Shown: positions 15,780-25,105, counted from the stretch's first letter. The stretch: 54,272 nt of DNA from a virus (IMGVR_UViG_3300037502_000299:1-54272), one strand, 5' to 3'. Notes: a model not told the origin generated them from the letters alone. Made by a program: numbers and translations.

Positions 15780-17744
15780 ATGGCTCTTGTAGTCAAGGAT
15801 CGGGTACAGGAAAACTCCACGACTAGTGGTACCGGCACACTCACGCTCTCAGGGGCAGTGCCTGGGTTTCAATCCTTTGCTGTTATTGGTAATGGCAATA
15901 CTACTTTCTACACCATCTATGACAACATAGCTCAGGTTTGGGAAGTAGGTATTGGTACTTATACTTCTTCAGGCACTACTTTATCTAGAGATACGGTACT
16001 ATCAAACTCATCTGGTACTACTTCACCTATTAGTTTAGCTGGTAATGCAGTTTCTGTATTTGTTACTTATCCTGCAGAAAAATCAGTTAATCTAAATGCA
16101 TCAGGTAATGTAAGTCCATTAGGTACTGTTAGTTCTGGTACATGGAACGGTTCTACTATCGGTGTAGCTTATGGTGGTACAGGCGTTACAACATCATCTG
16201 GCGCTAACTCAGTAGTTTTAAGAGACGCTAATCAGAACATAAATGTTAATAGAGTTAATCAAGCTAACACAAGTACTACAGCAGCTGGTGGAACCACTGC
16301 ACTGACCACAGCATCAAGTTACATTCATTCTCTCATTGGTACAGGGGGACAAACATATACATTACCTGATGCGACTACTTTAACTACTGGCGTAGCGTTT
16401 GTATTTAATAACCTCGCTACCGGAAACATAACAATTCAAGATTATGCTACTGCCACGATTGGAACAATTCCATCTGGTGGAGCTGGTGCAGTATTTTTAA
16501 CTAATAACGCTACAGTTGGTGGTACTTGGGACTTACATAGCTATCTTCCAGAAGGCGTGACCTTCGGCACCAATGCGTTTAATCTCGGATCTGCAGTTAT
16601 TACAGGTGGTACTTGGAATGGCGGCACAATAGGAACTGCTTATGGCGGTACAGGCTTAACTTCTTTCTCTGCAGCAAACTATGCTTTATACTCAACATCA
16701 TCAAGCACACTAACAGCGGGTACATTACCTGTTGCAGCGGGGGGTACAAATGTCACTTCATTTACAGCTAATGGTATTGTTTATGGTAATGGTACATCTG
16801 CATTAGGTGTTACAGCAGCAGGCGCTACAGGAGAAGTCTTAATAGGTAATACAGGATCTGCTCCAACGTGGGGTTCATTATCAGGTTCAGCAGTTACAAC
16901 ATTCCAAACATCGTTAAGTGGATTAACACCAAGTACAGCTACAACTGGCGCTGTAACTTTAGCAGGCACATTAGGTGCTACATCAGGCGGTACAGGATTA
17001 ACTTCTTACACGACTGGTGATATTATTTATTCATCAGCTACAAACACATTAGCTAAATTACCTGCGGGTACTAACGGACAAATACTTAGTTTAGCTTCAG
17101 GCATTCCTTCATGGATCAATAATACAGCATCTGGTGTTTCGTTTGTAGTAACAAATATTACTGCGTCTGCTAGCCAAACAACCTTTACAGTTAGTTATAC
17201 AGTAGGTCTAGTAGAAGTTTATAGAAACGGTGTTAAATTAGCGATTGCTGACTATACAGCATCAAATGGTACTACGATTGTTTTAACTAACCCCGCTAAT
17301 GCAGGAGATGTGATTGAGGTCGTAGCGTTTGGATCTGTTAATACAGCAGCGGTAATTACAGCAGAAGACTTTAGTGGTACAGGCTCTCAAACAGCATTTA
17401 CAATGTCTGTAACCCCAGCTAACTCAGCATCAGTCATTATAGCTATATCAGGTGTCGTTCAAGACCCAAGCACATATACAGTATCAGGAACTACATTAAC
17501 ATTCTCAACAGCACCCCCAGCAGGTACTGACAATATTTCATGCCGTTACCTAGCTCTACCTACCACTACGACAGGAACAGGGGCTGTAATTAATGCAACT
17601 AATGGTATAATTATTAATAACCAAACTATCTCAGCTTCTTATACAATACCTGTGGGCAGTAATGCCATGAGTACGGGTCCTGTAACAGCAGCAAGTGGTG
17701 TAACCGTTACTGTCTCTGCAGGCAGTAGATACATAGTTATTTAA
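15780..17744 (+). CDS. Tail fibre protein with GTWNGSTIGVAYGGTG repeats
   Basis: This 654-residue protein has an N-terminal fibre anchor (residues 1-105: LVVKDRVQENSTTSGTGTLT and VWEVGIGTYTSSGTTLSRDT). A repeat region carries GTWNGSTIGVAYGGTG-type and AYGGTGLTSF-type units, typical trimeric fibre shaft segments. Near residues 460-600 two modules with VEVYRNGVKLAIADYTASNG and VIIAISGVVQDPSTYTVSG look like fibre beta domains. This fits a main tail fibre with several short adhesins encoded downstream. Confidence 0.75.
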   Translation: MALVVKDRVQENSTTSGTGTLTLSGAVPGFQSFAVIGNGNTTFYTIYDNIAQVWEVGIGTYTSSGTTLSRDTVLSNSSGTTSPISLAGNAVSVFVTYPAEKSVNLNASGNVSPLGTVSSGTWNGSTIGVAYGGTGVTTSSGANSVVLRDANQNINVNRVNQANTSTTAAGGTTALTTASSYIHSLIGTGGQTYTLPDATTLTTGVAFVFNNLATGNITIQDYATATIGTIPSGGAGAVFLTNNATVGGTWDLHSYLPEGVTFGTNAFNLGSAVITGGTWNGGTIGTAYGGTGLTSFSAANYALYSTSSSTLTAGTLPVAAGGTNVTSFTANGIVYGNGTSALGVTAAGATGEVLIGNTGSAPTWGSLSGSAVTTFQTSLSGLTPSTATTGAVTLAGTLGATSGGTGLTSYTTGDIIYSSATNTLAKLPAGTNGQILSLASGIPSWINNTASGVSFVVTNITASASQTTFTVSYTVGLVEVYRNGVKLAIADYTASNGTTIVLTNPANAGDVIEVVAFGSVNTAAVITAEDFSGTGSQTAFTMSVTPANSASVIIAISGVVQDPSTYTVSGTTLTFSTAPPAGTDNISCRYLALPTTTTGTGAVINATNGIIINNQTISASYTIPVGSNAMSTGPVTAASGVTVTVSAGSRYIVI

Positions 17745-17753
17745 GGATAAAAA

Positions 17754-18818
17754 TTGGCATCTCAAATAAATGCAAGTAATTCTGGTTTTGGTGGCATAGT
17801 CTCTACTGGAGATTCTAGCGGAGAATTACAACTTCAAGCAGCTGGTACTACAATTGCTAATATAACTGCAACTGGAATGGCTGTTACTGGCACTTTATCT
17901 GCTACTGGACGATTAAATTTACCTACATGGACAACAGCTACAAGACCATCAAGCCCATCAACAGGAACGACAGGTTATAATACAACTACATCTCAGATAG
18001 AAGTTTATAATGCTACATATAGCTCATGGGTTAATGCAGGATCTTCTGGAGTTACTTATTCTGCTACATATTTAGTAGTAGCTGGTGGAGGGGGTGGTGG
18101 AACAAATATTGGTGGTGGTGGCGGTGCTGGAGGATATTTAACTGGTACTACTAATTTATCAGTCGGAACAACATATACAGCTACTGTAGGTGCTGGTGGC
18201 GGAGCAACAACAACAGGAAGCAATTCTGTATTCTCATCAATCACTTCATCTGGTGGTGGAGGTGGCGGTAATTATGGAACAAATGGTAAAGCAGGGGGCT
18301 CCGGTGGCGGAGGTGGTGTAGATGGTGGTAGCGGAGCTGCTGGAACATCTGGTCAAGGATTTGCTGGCGGTAATGGCGTTGCATCTATATCTACAAACTT
18401 TCCATCTGGAGGTGGCGGCGGATCTTCTGCGGTAGGAGCTAATGGTACATCAAATGGTGCATCGGGTTCAGGCGGAGCAGGAACAGCAAACTCTATCACG
18501 GGATCATCTGTAACATATGCTGGAGGTGGCGGTGCTGGTGCGTACAATAATTCAGTAGGTAGCGGTGGATCTGGCGGTGGTGCTAATGGAAGCAACGGAG
18601 CAAGTGGAACTGGCGGATCTGGAACAGCTAATACAGGCGGTGGAGGTGGCGGTGGAGGCTACAGTAGTGGAGCAGGTGGAACTGGCGGTTCAGGTGTAGT
18701 TATTCTTTCAGTCCCCACGGCAAACTACACAGGTACAACAACTGGTTCACCTACAATTACAACCTCAGGTTCTAATACTATTATTAAATTTAACTCATCT
18801 GGCACATATACAGCATAG
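17754..18818 (+). CDS. Glycine-rich adhesin/fibre tip protein, paralogue 1
   Basis: This 354-residue protein starts at TTG with AAGGAT five bases upstream; no ATG fits. It has an N-terminal fibre part, a WTTATRPSSPSTGTTGYNTT connector (about residues 62-85), then a long glycine-rich domain starting YLVVAGGGGGG and ending in a conserved tail, VPTANYTGTTTGSPT, with SSGTYTA at the C-terminus. Phage glycine-rich domains of this type form polyglycine-helix bundles or loops at fibre tips and contact host receptors. Four more proteins in the window share this plan. Confidence 0.7.
   Translation: MASQINASNSGFGGIVSTGDSSGELQLQAAGTTIANITATGMAVTGTLSATGRLNLPTWTTATRPSSPSTGTTGYNTTTSQIEVYNATYSSWVNAGSSGVTYSATYLVVAGGGGGGTNIGGGGGAGGYLTGTTNLSVGTTYTATVGAGGGATTTGSNSVFSSITSSGGGGGGNYGTNGKAGGSGGGGGVDGGSGAAGTSGQGFAGGNGVASISTNFPSGGGGGSSAVGANGTSNGASGSGGAGTANSITGSSVTYAGGGGAGAYNNSVGSGGSGGGANGSNGASGTGGSGTANTGGGGGGGGYSSGAGGTGGSGVVILSVPTANYTGTTTGSPTITTSGSNTIIKFNSSGTYTA
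18761..18817 (+). repeat. Near-identical 3' end shared by adhesin genes (copy 1)
   Basis: The last coding bases of the gene at 17754 match those of the gene at 19466 (20481-20537) with only a few differences, including a long identical core around CAGGTTCTAATACTATTATT. Such shared ends could allow recombination between paralogues. Confidence 0.75.
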
Positions 18819-18826
18819 GATAAAAC

Positions 18827-19462
18827 ATGGCAAGCATAGTAGTCGCAGGAGATACATCAGGAACCGTAACCTTAGCTGCCCCAGCAGTATCAGGTACAAC
18901 TACGCTCACCCTGCCTACAACAAGTGGGACTGTATTGACAAGTGCAAGTACTATTCCTACAAGCCAATTATCTGGCTCTATTTCTTCAGCTTCTTTACCC
19001 GCTGGAAGTATTATTCAAGTTATTCAATCTACAAAAACAGACGCAACTACAGTCACAAGCACTTCTTATGTTGATGTAACAGGCCTATCATTATCTATTA
19101 CTCCGTCATCTACATCTAGTAGGATTTTAATTATGTATTCAGTTGATGCAGGCACAAATGGGGATATTTGCCATGGGTACGGAACTTTAGTTAGAAATTC
19201 TACTGAAATTTTTAAAGCTGATGCTGCTGGAATTAGAAGATGTGCCACATTTGTTGTTAATACAAACGGACAAGGCCAATATACATTTAGTGGTTCTTAT
19301 ATTGACTCTCCATCAACTACTTCAGCAACTACATACAAGATTCAAGTTTTAAGTTCTAATGGAACTGCTATAGCTATTAATAGATCAGGAAGAGATGAGA
19401 ATTTAGCAGGGTATGATGGAAGAGCAGTATCTTCTATAACAGCTATGGAAATAAAAGGATAA
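18827..19462 (+). CDS. Tail fibre-like protein with C-terminal beta domain
   Basis: This 211-residue protein has a short fibre N-terminus (VVAGDTSGTVTLAAPAVSG and TTLTLPTTSGTVLTS), a linker, and from about residue 60 a compact beta domain (IIQVIQSTKTDATTVTSTSY to SSITAMEIKG). This domain pattern is common in phage fibre tips and looks like a jelly-roll receptor-binding head. It sits between two glycine-rich paralogues. Confidence 0.6.
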   Translation: MASIVVAGDTSGTVTLAAPAVSGTTTLTLPTTSGTVLTSASTIPTSQLSGSISSASLPAGSIIQVIQSTKTDATTVTSTSYVDVTGLSLSITPSSTSSRILIMYSVDAGTNGDICHGYGTLVRNSTEIFKADAAGIRRCATFVVNTNGQGQYTFSGSYIDSPSTTSATTYKIQVLSSNGTAIAINRSGRDENLAGYDGRAVSSITAMEIKG

Positions 19463-19465
19463 ATA

Positions 19466-20539
19466 ATGCCACTCTTACTTACAGGCGCAGCAGGTTCATC
19501 TACACTAGATAGTTCTACAGGGTTAGCTATTGCTACTTGGACAACTGCTACACGCCCCACAAGCCCTGTTGCCGGACAGATTGGGTATAGCTCTACTTTT
19601 ACAACATTAGAAGTTTATAACGGTACAGGATGGGAAATTATTAATGGTGTTTGGACGACAGCAACAAGACCTACAACCCCTCCTATGGGAACGATTGGAT
19701 ACAATACAACGACAGGTCAAATAGAAGCTTATAATTCTACAACTGCAGTATGGGCTAATGCCGGGACTTCTGGGGTTACATATTCAGCATCTTATTTAAT
19801 TGTAGCTGGTGGGGGTTCAGGTGGTAATCAGTTAGGATCATCAACTTATGCTTCAGCAGGGGGCGGAGCAGGGGGATTATTAACTGGCACATCAACATTA
19901 ACTATAGGAACAACATATTCGTTTGTTGTTGGTGCAGGGGGCACAACACCAAGCATAGGTTCTAATTCTACAGGATTTAGTCTTACAGCAATTGGTGGTG
20001 GTTGTGGCATACCTACAGGTGCAGCTTCAAAAAATGGAGGTTCTGGTGGAGGCGGTGGAGACCCTGTAGGTGCTGCAGACACAACAGGCGGAACAGGCAC
20101 TGCAGGTCAAGGTAATGCTGGTGGTAATAACTCAGGAGGCCAAGGAACATCTGCAGGTGGTGGCGGAGCTGGTGCCGCAGGTTCTGGAACACAAGGTGGT
20201 GTTGGACTCTCAAACTCTATCACAGGCTCTTCAGTATTTTATGCTGGTGGAGGTTCAGGTACTACAGGTTCAACTGTAACTGGCGGAAATGGTGGTGGCG
20301 GAAATGGTGGCTTATTTGCCAACTCAACTGCTGGAACTGCTAATACTGGTGGGGGCGGTGGAGGTTCTCAAGGTCCAAGTGGGGGTTCTCAAGCGGGTAA
20401 AAATGGTGGTTCTGGAGTAGTTATTTTATCCGTACCCACAGCCAACTATTCAGGCACGACAACAGGTTCACCTACAGTTACAACATCAGGTTCTAATACT
20501 ATTATTAAATTTAACTCATCTGGCAGTTATACAGCTTAA
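19466..20539 (+). CDS. Glycine-rich adhesin/fibre tip protein, paralogue 2
   Basis: This 357-residue protein carries two copies of the WTTATRPTSPVAGQIGY-type connector (about residues 29-50 and 66-92), then a glycine-rich domain from YLIVAGGGSGG onward, and the shared end VPTANYSGTTTGSPT with SSGSYTA. The connector duplication distinguishes it from paralogue 1. It probably forms an alternative or additional receptor-binding tip. The gene starts four bases after the previous stop. Confidence 0.7.
   Translation: MPLLLTGAAGSSTLDSSTGLAIATWTTATRPTSPVAGQIGYSSTFTTLEVYNGTGWEIINGVWTTATRPTTPPMGTIGYNTTTGQIEAYNSTTAVWANAGTSGVTYSASYLIVAGGGSGGNQLGSSTYASAGGGAGGLLTGTSTLTIGTTYSFVVGAGGTTPSIGSNSTGFSLTAIGGGCGIPTGAASKNGGSGGGGGDPVGAADTTGGTGTAGQGNAGGNNSGGQGTSAGGGGAGAAGSGTQGGVGLSNSITGSSVFYAGGGSGTTGSTVTGGNGGGGNGGLFANSTAGTANTGGGGGGSQGPSGGSQAGKNGGSGVVILSVPTANYSGTTTGSPTVTTSGSNTIIKFNSSGSYTA
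20216..20250 (+). repeat. 35-bp exact direct repeat, copy 1
   Basis: The 35 bases starting TCTATCACAGGCTCTTCAGT are repeated exactly at 22027-22061 inside the next glycine-rich paralogue in the same frame. Exact identity over 35 bases in genes otherwise diverged suggests recent recombination or gene conversion. Confidence 0.85.
20481..20537 (+). repeat. Near-identical 3' end shared by adhesin genes (copy 2)
   Basis: This is the counterpart of 18761-18817. The two differ at a handful of positions, mainly near the last four codons and at the first bases. Confidence 0.75.
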
Positions 20540-20558
20540 TTTTTAAAGGAGAAAAACA

Positions 20559-20873
20559 ATGTCACATTTTGCAAAAGTAGTAGACGGTAAAGTAACACAG
20601 GTCATCGTGGCTGAACCAGAATTTTTTGATACATTCGTAGATTCAAGTCCAGGTACTTGGCTACAAACAAGTTATAATACGTATGGCAATCAACACCCAG
20701 AAGGTAGACCTTTAAGAGGTAACTACGCAGGAATCGGGTTTACATACGATGCAGTAAACGATGTATTCTATGCCCCTAAACCATCAGACACAGCAGTGTT
20801 AAACGAAACAACATGGTTATGGGAAGATACAGAAGCTCAAGCACCAGAATTACCACAAGATCCACAAGGATAA
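20559..20873 (+). CDS. Conserved small tail-region protein, unknown function
   Basis: This 104-residue protein starts MSHFAKVVDGKVTQVIVAEPEF, has a GTWLQTSYNTYGNQHPEG segment, LRGNYAGIGFTYDAVNDVFYAPKP, and an acidic Pro-rich end. This family is common in cyanophages and other aquatic phages, usually next to fibre genes. Function is unknown; a fibre-associated or chaperone-type role is only a guess. AAAGGAG precedes the ATG. Confidence 0.7.
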   Translation: MSHFAKVVDGKVTQVIVAEPEFFDTFVDSSPGTWLQTSYNTYGNQHPEGRPLRGNYAGIGFTYDAVNDVFYAPKPSDTAVLNETTWLWEDTEAQAPELPQDPQG

Positions 20874-20877
20874 CTAA

Positions 20878-21093
20878 ATGACATACGCAGTCAATGTAGC
20901 AACACTAGGTTCTAGCGGAGGAACGTCCATATCTACATGGACTACAGGAACTCGTCCATCTTTACCTTTAACAGGGCAGATTGGATATAACACAACTACA
21001 AGCTCACCAGAATATTATAACGGAAGTTCTTGGCAATCTATAACTACAACAGGAAAGTCTATTGCTATGTCAATAGTATTTGGAGGAAGTTAA
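20878..21093 (+). CDS. Short fibre connector protein (WTTGTRP module)
   Basis: This 71-residue protein is little more than the connector module found in the adhesins: WTTGTRPSLPLTGQIGYNTT, then YYNGSSWQSI. It could be a free-standing fibre module or the remnant of a longer adhesin gene that lost its glycine-rich part. Start and stop are intact and spacing is normal. Confidence 0.5.
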   Translation: MTYAVNVATLGSSGGTSISTWTTGTRPSLPLTGQIGYNTTTSSPEYYNGSSWQSITTTGKSIAMSIVFGGS

Positions 21094-21094
21094 T

Positions 21095-21454
21095 ATGGCA
21101 GCACCTAATATAGTCAATGTAACAACAATTACAGGAAAAACCACAGGAGCAGCTCTTACTACAAGTAGTGCAGATATTGTCACTAATTCAGCAGCTAGTG
21201 GTAAAGTATTTAAAATAAATGCTATTTATGTAGCTAACGTTGATGGTACAAGTAACGCTGACGCTACAGTATCTTTTTTTAATGCTGATAATACAACATC
21301 ATATAAATTAGCTCATACGATTACAGTCCCTGCCGATGCAACATTAGACTTAATAAGCAAACATATTTATCTTGAAGAAGGTGACAAAATTACAGCTTTA
21401 GCCTCTGCTAATGGAGACTTAGAGATTGTTGTGTCTTATGAGGAAATAAATTAA
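21095..21454 (+). CDS. Small beta-rich virion protein
   Basis: This 119-residue protein has KVFKINAIYVANVDGTSNAD and TVPADATLDLISKHIYLEEG, a beta-sandwich-like pattern of a common phage structural family. ATG 21095 is preceded by GGAGGAAG at ideal spacing; a TTG at 21080 is less likely. Its stop overlaps the ATG of the next adhesin. It may be a tail or fibre attachment protein. Confidence 0.6.
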   Translation: MAAPNIVNVTTITGKTTGAALTTSSADIVTNSAASGKVFKINAIYVANVDGTSNADATVSFFNADNTTSYKLAHTITVPADATLDLISKHIYLEEGDKITALASANGDLEIVVSYEEIN

Positions 21455-22332
21455 TGAAACGTCATAATGGCGGAATAGTGGGTAAATTTAATGCCACTTC
21501 AACCTCTAGTGCAAAAGGTAGATTTTCTTTATCTGAAATACAAGAAGCCCTTTTAAACGGCACTTGGCCATTACAAATTATTACTGCTGACTATTTAGTA
21601 GTTGCGGGCGGTGGTGGTGGTGGTGGGGATAACATTAATGGAACACAATCTGGTGGTGGTGGAGCAGGGGGGTTTTTAACTGGATCTTTAACATTATCTA
21701 GTACCACAGTTTATACCATTACTGTAGGTGCTGGTGGTGGCGGTGCTGGTGGTACTAATCGTGGTGGATCAGGATCAGATTCAGTATTAAGTGGAACAGG
21801 AATAACTACAGTCACATCTACAGGTGGTGGTGGGGGAGCGGGACGAAGTAATAATACTGGTATAAGTGGTGGTTCAGGCGGTGCATCAACTAATAATGGC
21901 TCTGCTGGATCAGGTACAGCTGGACAAGGTAATAATGGCGGTGTAGGTAACAGTGATGGTGGTGGCGGAGGTGGTGGCGCTGGCGCAGTTGGTGGTACTC
22001 CTAATGGAGGTAGTGGATTAGCATCTTCTATCACAGGCTCTTCAGTATTTTATGCTGGTGGTGGTGGAGGCAGATTAGGTACTTCTCCTTTTACAACAGG
22101 CACAGGTGGCGCAGGTGGTGGCGCTAATTATGGAGGCGGTGGCGGTGCGAATACTGGTGGCGGTGGTGGAGGTGGTGGTGGATCTGGTGGTGGATCTGGT
22201 GGTTCAGGAGTAGTTATTATTTCAATCCCTACATCAAAATATACAGGAACAACTACAGGAAGCCCTACTATAACAACTTCAGGTTCTAATACAATTATGA
22301 CATTTACAGCTTCAGGCACATATACAGCATAA
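21454..22332 (+). CDS. Glycine-rich adhesin/fibre tip protein, paralogue 3
   Basis: This 292-residue protein differs from the others in its N-terminus (GGIVGKFNATSTSSAKGRFS then EIQEALLNGTWP), a short fibre cap seen in other phages. From residue 47 it has the glycine-rich domain (YLVVAGGGGGGG), and it ends in the shared IPTSKYTGTTTGSPT and SGTYTA. It contains the second copy of the 35-bp repeat. No WTTATRP connector is present. Confidence 0.7.
   Translation: MKRHNGGIVGKFNATSTSSAKGRFSLSEIQEALLNGTWPLQIITADYLVVAGGGGGGGDNINGTQSGGGGAGGFLTGSLTLSSTTVYTITVGAGGGGAGGTNRGGSGSDSVLSGTGITTVTSTGGGGGAGRSNNTGISGGSGGASTNNGSAGSGTAGQGNNGGVGNSDGGGGGGGAGAVGGTPNGGSGLASSITGSSVFYAGGGGGRLGTSPFTTGTGGAGGGANYGGGGGANTGGGGGGGGGSGGGSGGSGVVIISIPTSKYTGTTTGSPTITTSGSNTIMTFTASGTYTA
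22027..22061 (+). repeat. 35-bp exact direct repeat, copy 2
   Basis: Exact copy of 20216-20250, in the same reading frame, within the glycine-rich domain. Confidence 0.85.
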
Positions 22333-22341
22333 GGATAAATC

Positions 22342-23328
22342 ATGCCATTAACACAAGTCCCACCAGCGCTTTTAACTTCCACTACAGGAACAGGATCAAC
22401 TGTTGTACTAGGTACATCGCCTACGATTACTTCGCCTACTGTTACAGGCCAATTAAATTTTCCTGTGTGGACTACAGCTACACGCCCTGGAAGCCCAAGT
22501 ATGGGAACCGTTGGATATAATACTACAACAGGTCAAATCGAAGTTTATAATACAGATTCTAATACATGGAAGAACGCAGGTACTTCTGGAGCTGGATATA
22601 CCGTAGAATATTTTATTGTTGGTGGCGGAGCTGGTGGTGGTTTTGGTGTTTATGCATCAGGTGGTGGAGGTGGAGGTGGATATACAACAACTTCAAGCTT
22701 ATTTATTTCAACAGGAGTTTCTTCAACTGTTACGGTAGGTGCTGGTGGAGCAGCTTACACTTCAGGGCAAGTTTCTTCTCTTGTATCTAGTGGGACAACT
22801 TATTCAGCTGCTGGAGGTGTAGGAGGAAATCTAGGTGCTGGTAACTACGCAGGGACAGCTGGTGGTTCTGGCGGTGGTGGTGGTAGTTATGCTGCTTATG
22901 GCGCTGCTGCTAATGGTGGTACTGATGGAAGCAATGGAGCATATAGTGCTTATGATAGCGGAGTAGGACAGGGAACTACAACTCGTTATTTTGCAACCGC
23001 TGGAGCAACTCTTTATTCTGGCGGTGGTGGTGGTGGAGCTAGTAATTATTCAGGTTCATCGGCTGCTGGTAGTGGCGGTTCGGGTGGTGGCGGTGGAGGC
23101 GGTGCAGCTGGTACAGGTACAGGAACTGCAGGAACTGCAAACACAGGTGGCGGTGGCGGTGGTGGCGGTGGTTCAGCAGGGGGCAGTGGTGGTACTGGAG
23201 GTGCTGGAGGATCAGGTATTGTTGTTATTCGCTACCCCGGTGCTCAAAGAGGTACAGGTGGTACAGTCACTTCAAGCGGTGGATACACATATCATACATT
23301 CACAACATCAGGTACATATACAGCATAA
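22342..23328 (+). CDS. Glycine-rich adhesin/fibre tip protein, paralogue 4
   Basis: This 328-residue protein has a fibre N-terminus (LTQVPPALLTSTTGTGST), the WTTATRPGSPSMGTVGYNTT connector and a glycine-rich domain rich in Tyr, Ala and Ser. Its end, VVIRYPGAQRGTGGTVTSSG then FTTSGTYTA, differs from the other paralogues and belongs to a different glycine-rich end type. The different end suggests a different binding tip. Its stop overlaps the next start (TAATG). Confidence 0.7.
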   Translation: MPLTQVPPALLTSTTGTGSTVVLGTSPTITSPTVTGQLNFPVWTTATRPGSPSMGTVGYNTTTGQIEVYNTDSNTWKNAGTSGAGYTVEYFIVGGGAGGGFGVYASGGGGGGGYTTTSSLFISTGVSSTVTVGAGGAAYTSGQVSSLVSSGTTYSAAGGVGGNLGAGNYAGTAGGSGGGGGSYAAYGAAANGGTDGSNGAYSAYDSGVGQGTTTRYFATAGATLYSGGGGGGASNYSGSSAAGSGGSGGGGGGGAAGTGTGTAGTANTGGGGGGGGGSAGGSGGTGGAGGSGIVVIRYPGAQRGTGGTVTSSGGYTYHTFTTSGTYTA

Positions 23329-24236
23329 TGTTTGGATACGCTGCCTTTGCTCAACCTACCTTTGCTTCCTTAGCGGGTAATGCGATTGTATTTTCTTTAG
23401 TTGAGAATATTGGGGTAGCCGATGCAAATAGCCAAGTCTGGAGCTTTACACAAAATGTTGCAGAGAATATTGAGGTTGGAGATTTAAATTCTCCCGCAGG
23501 TATTTTCATAGGTACACTAAATGAGAACATAGGATTAGCAGACGCAAGTACACAATTATCAACGTTCTTACAAAGTATCACAGAAGATGTTGCTGTTAAC
23601 GATGTAGAAAATATAAGCGCTCAGTTTAGTGCATCAGACACAGAAAATATCGGAGTCCAAGAAGAAGCTATACCTTACTTTGCAGCGTTACAAAGCATTA
23701 CAGAAAATGCAGATCTAAACGACGTTGAAACCATAGCTGCAAACTTTGTAGCTTCAGATACAGAAAATATAAACGTAGCCGATGATGCTACCGTGACTGC
23801 TCAATTCGCAGTATCTAGAACTGAGAATATAAACCTAGCTGACTTAAATAATATCACTGCTAACTTTAGTGTCACAAGGGCAGAAGACATTACGCTAGAT
23901 GATTTAAAAACAATTATCTCTATATTTACGTTTGATATTACAGAGAACGTTAACGTGGCTGATGCCAACATCACATCAGCTAACTTTGTACAAAGTATCG
24001 CAGAAAACGTCAGCCCTGCAGACTCTTATGTTGTGGTGGCTAATTTTGCTACTTCTATTACAGAGGCTATTACGCTACTTGATGATTTATGCTATAACGG
24101 CTGGTTTAAGATTGATGATTCACAAACTGCAGCTTGGGCTGCTATTGGACCTGCACCTGCTGGGGTCTGGGTAGATGTGAACGATGCTCAAACACCAAGT
24201 TGGGGCGCAATTGATACATCACAGCCTTGTAAATAA
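23328..24236 (+). CDS. Fibre-like protein made of 20-residue repeats
   Basis: From about residue 25 to 262 this 302-residue protein consists of some twelve tandem repeats of 20 residues with the pattern E-N-[IV]-x-[VL]-x-D-x5-[AS]-x-F-x-x-S-[IT]-[TA]. The repeat differs from copy to copy, so it is old. Even spacing with hydrophobic and Asn/Asp positions suggests a beta-solenoid or an elongated rod. A C-terminal part carries WAAIGPAPAGVWVDVNDAQT, a Trp-rich motif seen at ends of phage fibres. The gene starts by TAATG coupling with no clear ribosome site. Confidence 0.65.
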   Translation: MFGYAAFAQPTFASLAGNAIVFSLVENIGVADANSQVWSFTQNVAENIEVGDLNSPAGIFIGTLNENIGLADASTQLSTFLQSITEDVAVNDVENISAQFSASDTENIGVQEEAIPYFAALQSITENADLNDVETIAANFVASDTENINVADDATVTAQFAVSRTENINLADLNNITANFSVTRAEDITLDDLKTIISIFTFDITENVNVADANITSANFVQSIAENVSPADSYVVVANFATSITEAITLLDDLCYNGWFKIDDSQTAAWAAIGPAPAGVWVDVNDAQTPSWGAIDTSQPCK

Positions 24237-24271
24237 GATATAATACGGATAACTAAAATAAAGGAATTATT

Positions 24272-25099
24272 ATGGCAAGTACCTATTCACCACTTAAAAT
24301 AGAGCTTATTGGAACAGGCGACCAATCGGGTACCTGGGGGGTCACTACAAACACTAATTTAGGCACAGCAATTGAAGAGGCTATCACAGGAACGGCCGAT
24401 GTTACATTCTCAAGTGCTGACGTTACTTTAACCCTTACTAATACTAATACAACCCAAACTGCTCGTAACCTACGTCTAAACTTAGTAGGTACAGTAGGCG
24501 CTGCCCAAAACCTAATTGTACCTAGTATTGAAAAGCAATACATTGTTAATAATACTTTAGGTTATGACATCACAGTTAAGAACTCAACCGGTACAGGTGT
24601 GGCTGTACCTGCAGGCAAATCCATGATTGTGTTTAATACAGGATCAAACGTGGTTGAAACAGTAACAGCTCTAGCTACAGGCACAGTGATCCCCGTTGCA
24701 AACGGTGGTACAGGCGCTTCTACTGCATCTCTTACATCGTTCAATAATATTACAGGCTATACAGCGTCCGGTGCTACGGGTACTACGAGTTCTAACTTAG
24801 TATTCTCAGCTTCCCCTACTCTAACAGGTACGCCTCTAGCACCTACAGCGGCCCCTGGTACTAACACTACTCAAGTTGCAACCACTGCGTTTGTAGGAGC
24901 CGCGGTCACTGCAGCCACAGGTTCTTTAGGAACAATGTCTACACAAAATGCTAGTGCTGTTGCAATTACAGGAGGCACTATTACGGGCACTACAGTTAAC
25001 ACTGTAACAGTAGGATCAAATGCATCAGGAACTAAAACAATTTCAACAAGCACTCCAACCGGCGGTTCAGATGGAGATATTTGGTACCAAGTAACTTAA
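24272..25099 (+). CDS. Tail fibre protein (GTGDQSGTWG N-terminus)
   Basis: This 275-residue protein starts with YSPLKIELIGTGDQSGTWG and NTNLGTAIEEAITG, a well-known N-terminal anchor of phage fibres. It continues with a beta domain (IVPSIEKQYIVNNTLGYDI), then repeat units including PVANGGTGAST and APGTNTTQVATTAFV, the classic fibre repeat. AAAGGAATTATT precedes the ATG. Confidence 0.7.
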   Translation: MASTYSPLKIELIGTGDQSGTWGVTTNTNLGTAIEEAITGTADVTFSSADVTLTLTNTNTTQTARNLRLNLVGTVGAAQNLIVPSIEKQYIVNNTLGYDITVKNSTGTGVAVPAGKSMIVFNTGSNVVETVTALATGTVIPVANGGTGASTASLTSFNNITGYTASGATGTTSSNLVFSASPTLTGTPLAPTAAPGTNTTQVATTAFVGAAVTAATGSLGTMSTQNASAVAITGGTITGTTVNTVTVGSNASGTKTISTSTPTGGSDGDIWYQVT

Positions 25100-25105
25100 T
25101 ATAAA

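Noticed and set aside
22140-22205. G-quadruplex-like runs in the adhesin genes
   Set aside because: They are mostly GG pairs from glycine codons, explained by the protein sequence; no independent reason to call a regulatory element.
21711-22382. Long proline-rich frames opposite the glycine-rich adhesin genes (also at 18056-18595, 19846-20100)
   Set aside because: They are complements of GGT/GGN codon runs, have no ribosome site and no family resemblance, and mirror well-supported plus-strand genes.
22566-23380. Trp/Cys-rich and Val/Gln-rich frames on the plus strand inside adhesin genes
   Set aside because: They are frame-shifted readings of repeats of glycine codons in the real adhesin genes.
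17754-24236. Diversity-generating retroelement acting on the adhesins
   Set aside because: No reverse transcriptase gene and no template/variable repeat pair with adenine-specific changes was seen; the repeats look like ordinary recombination.
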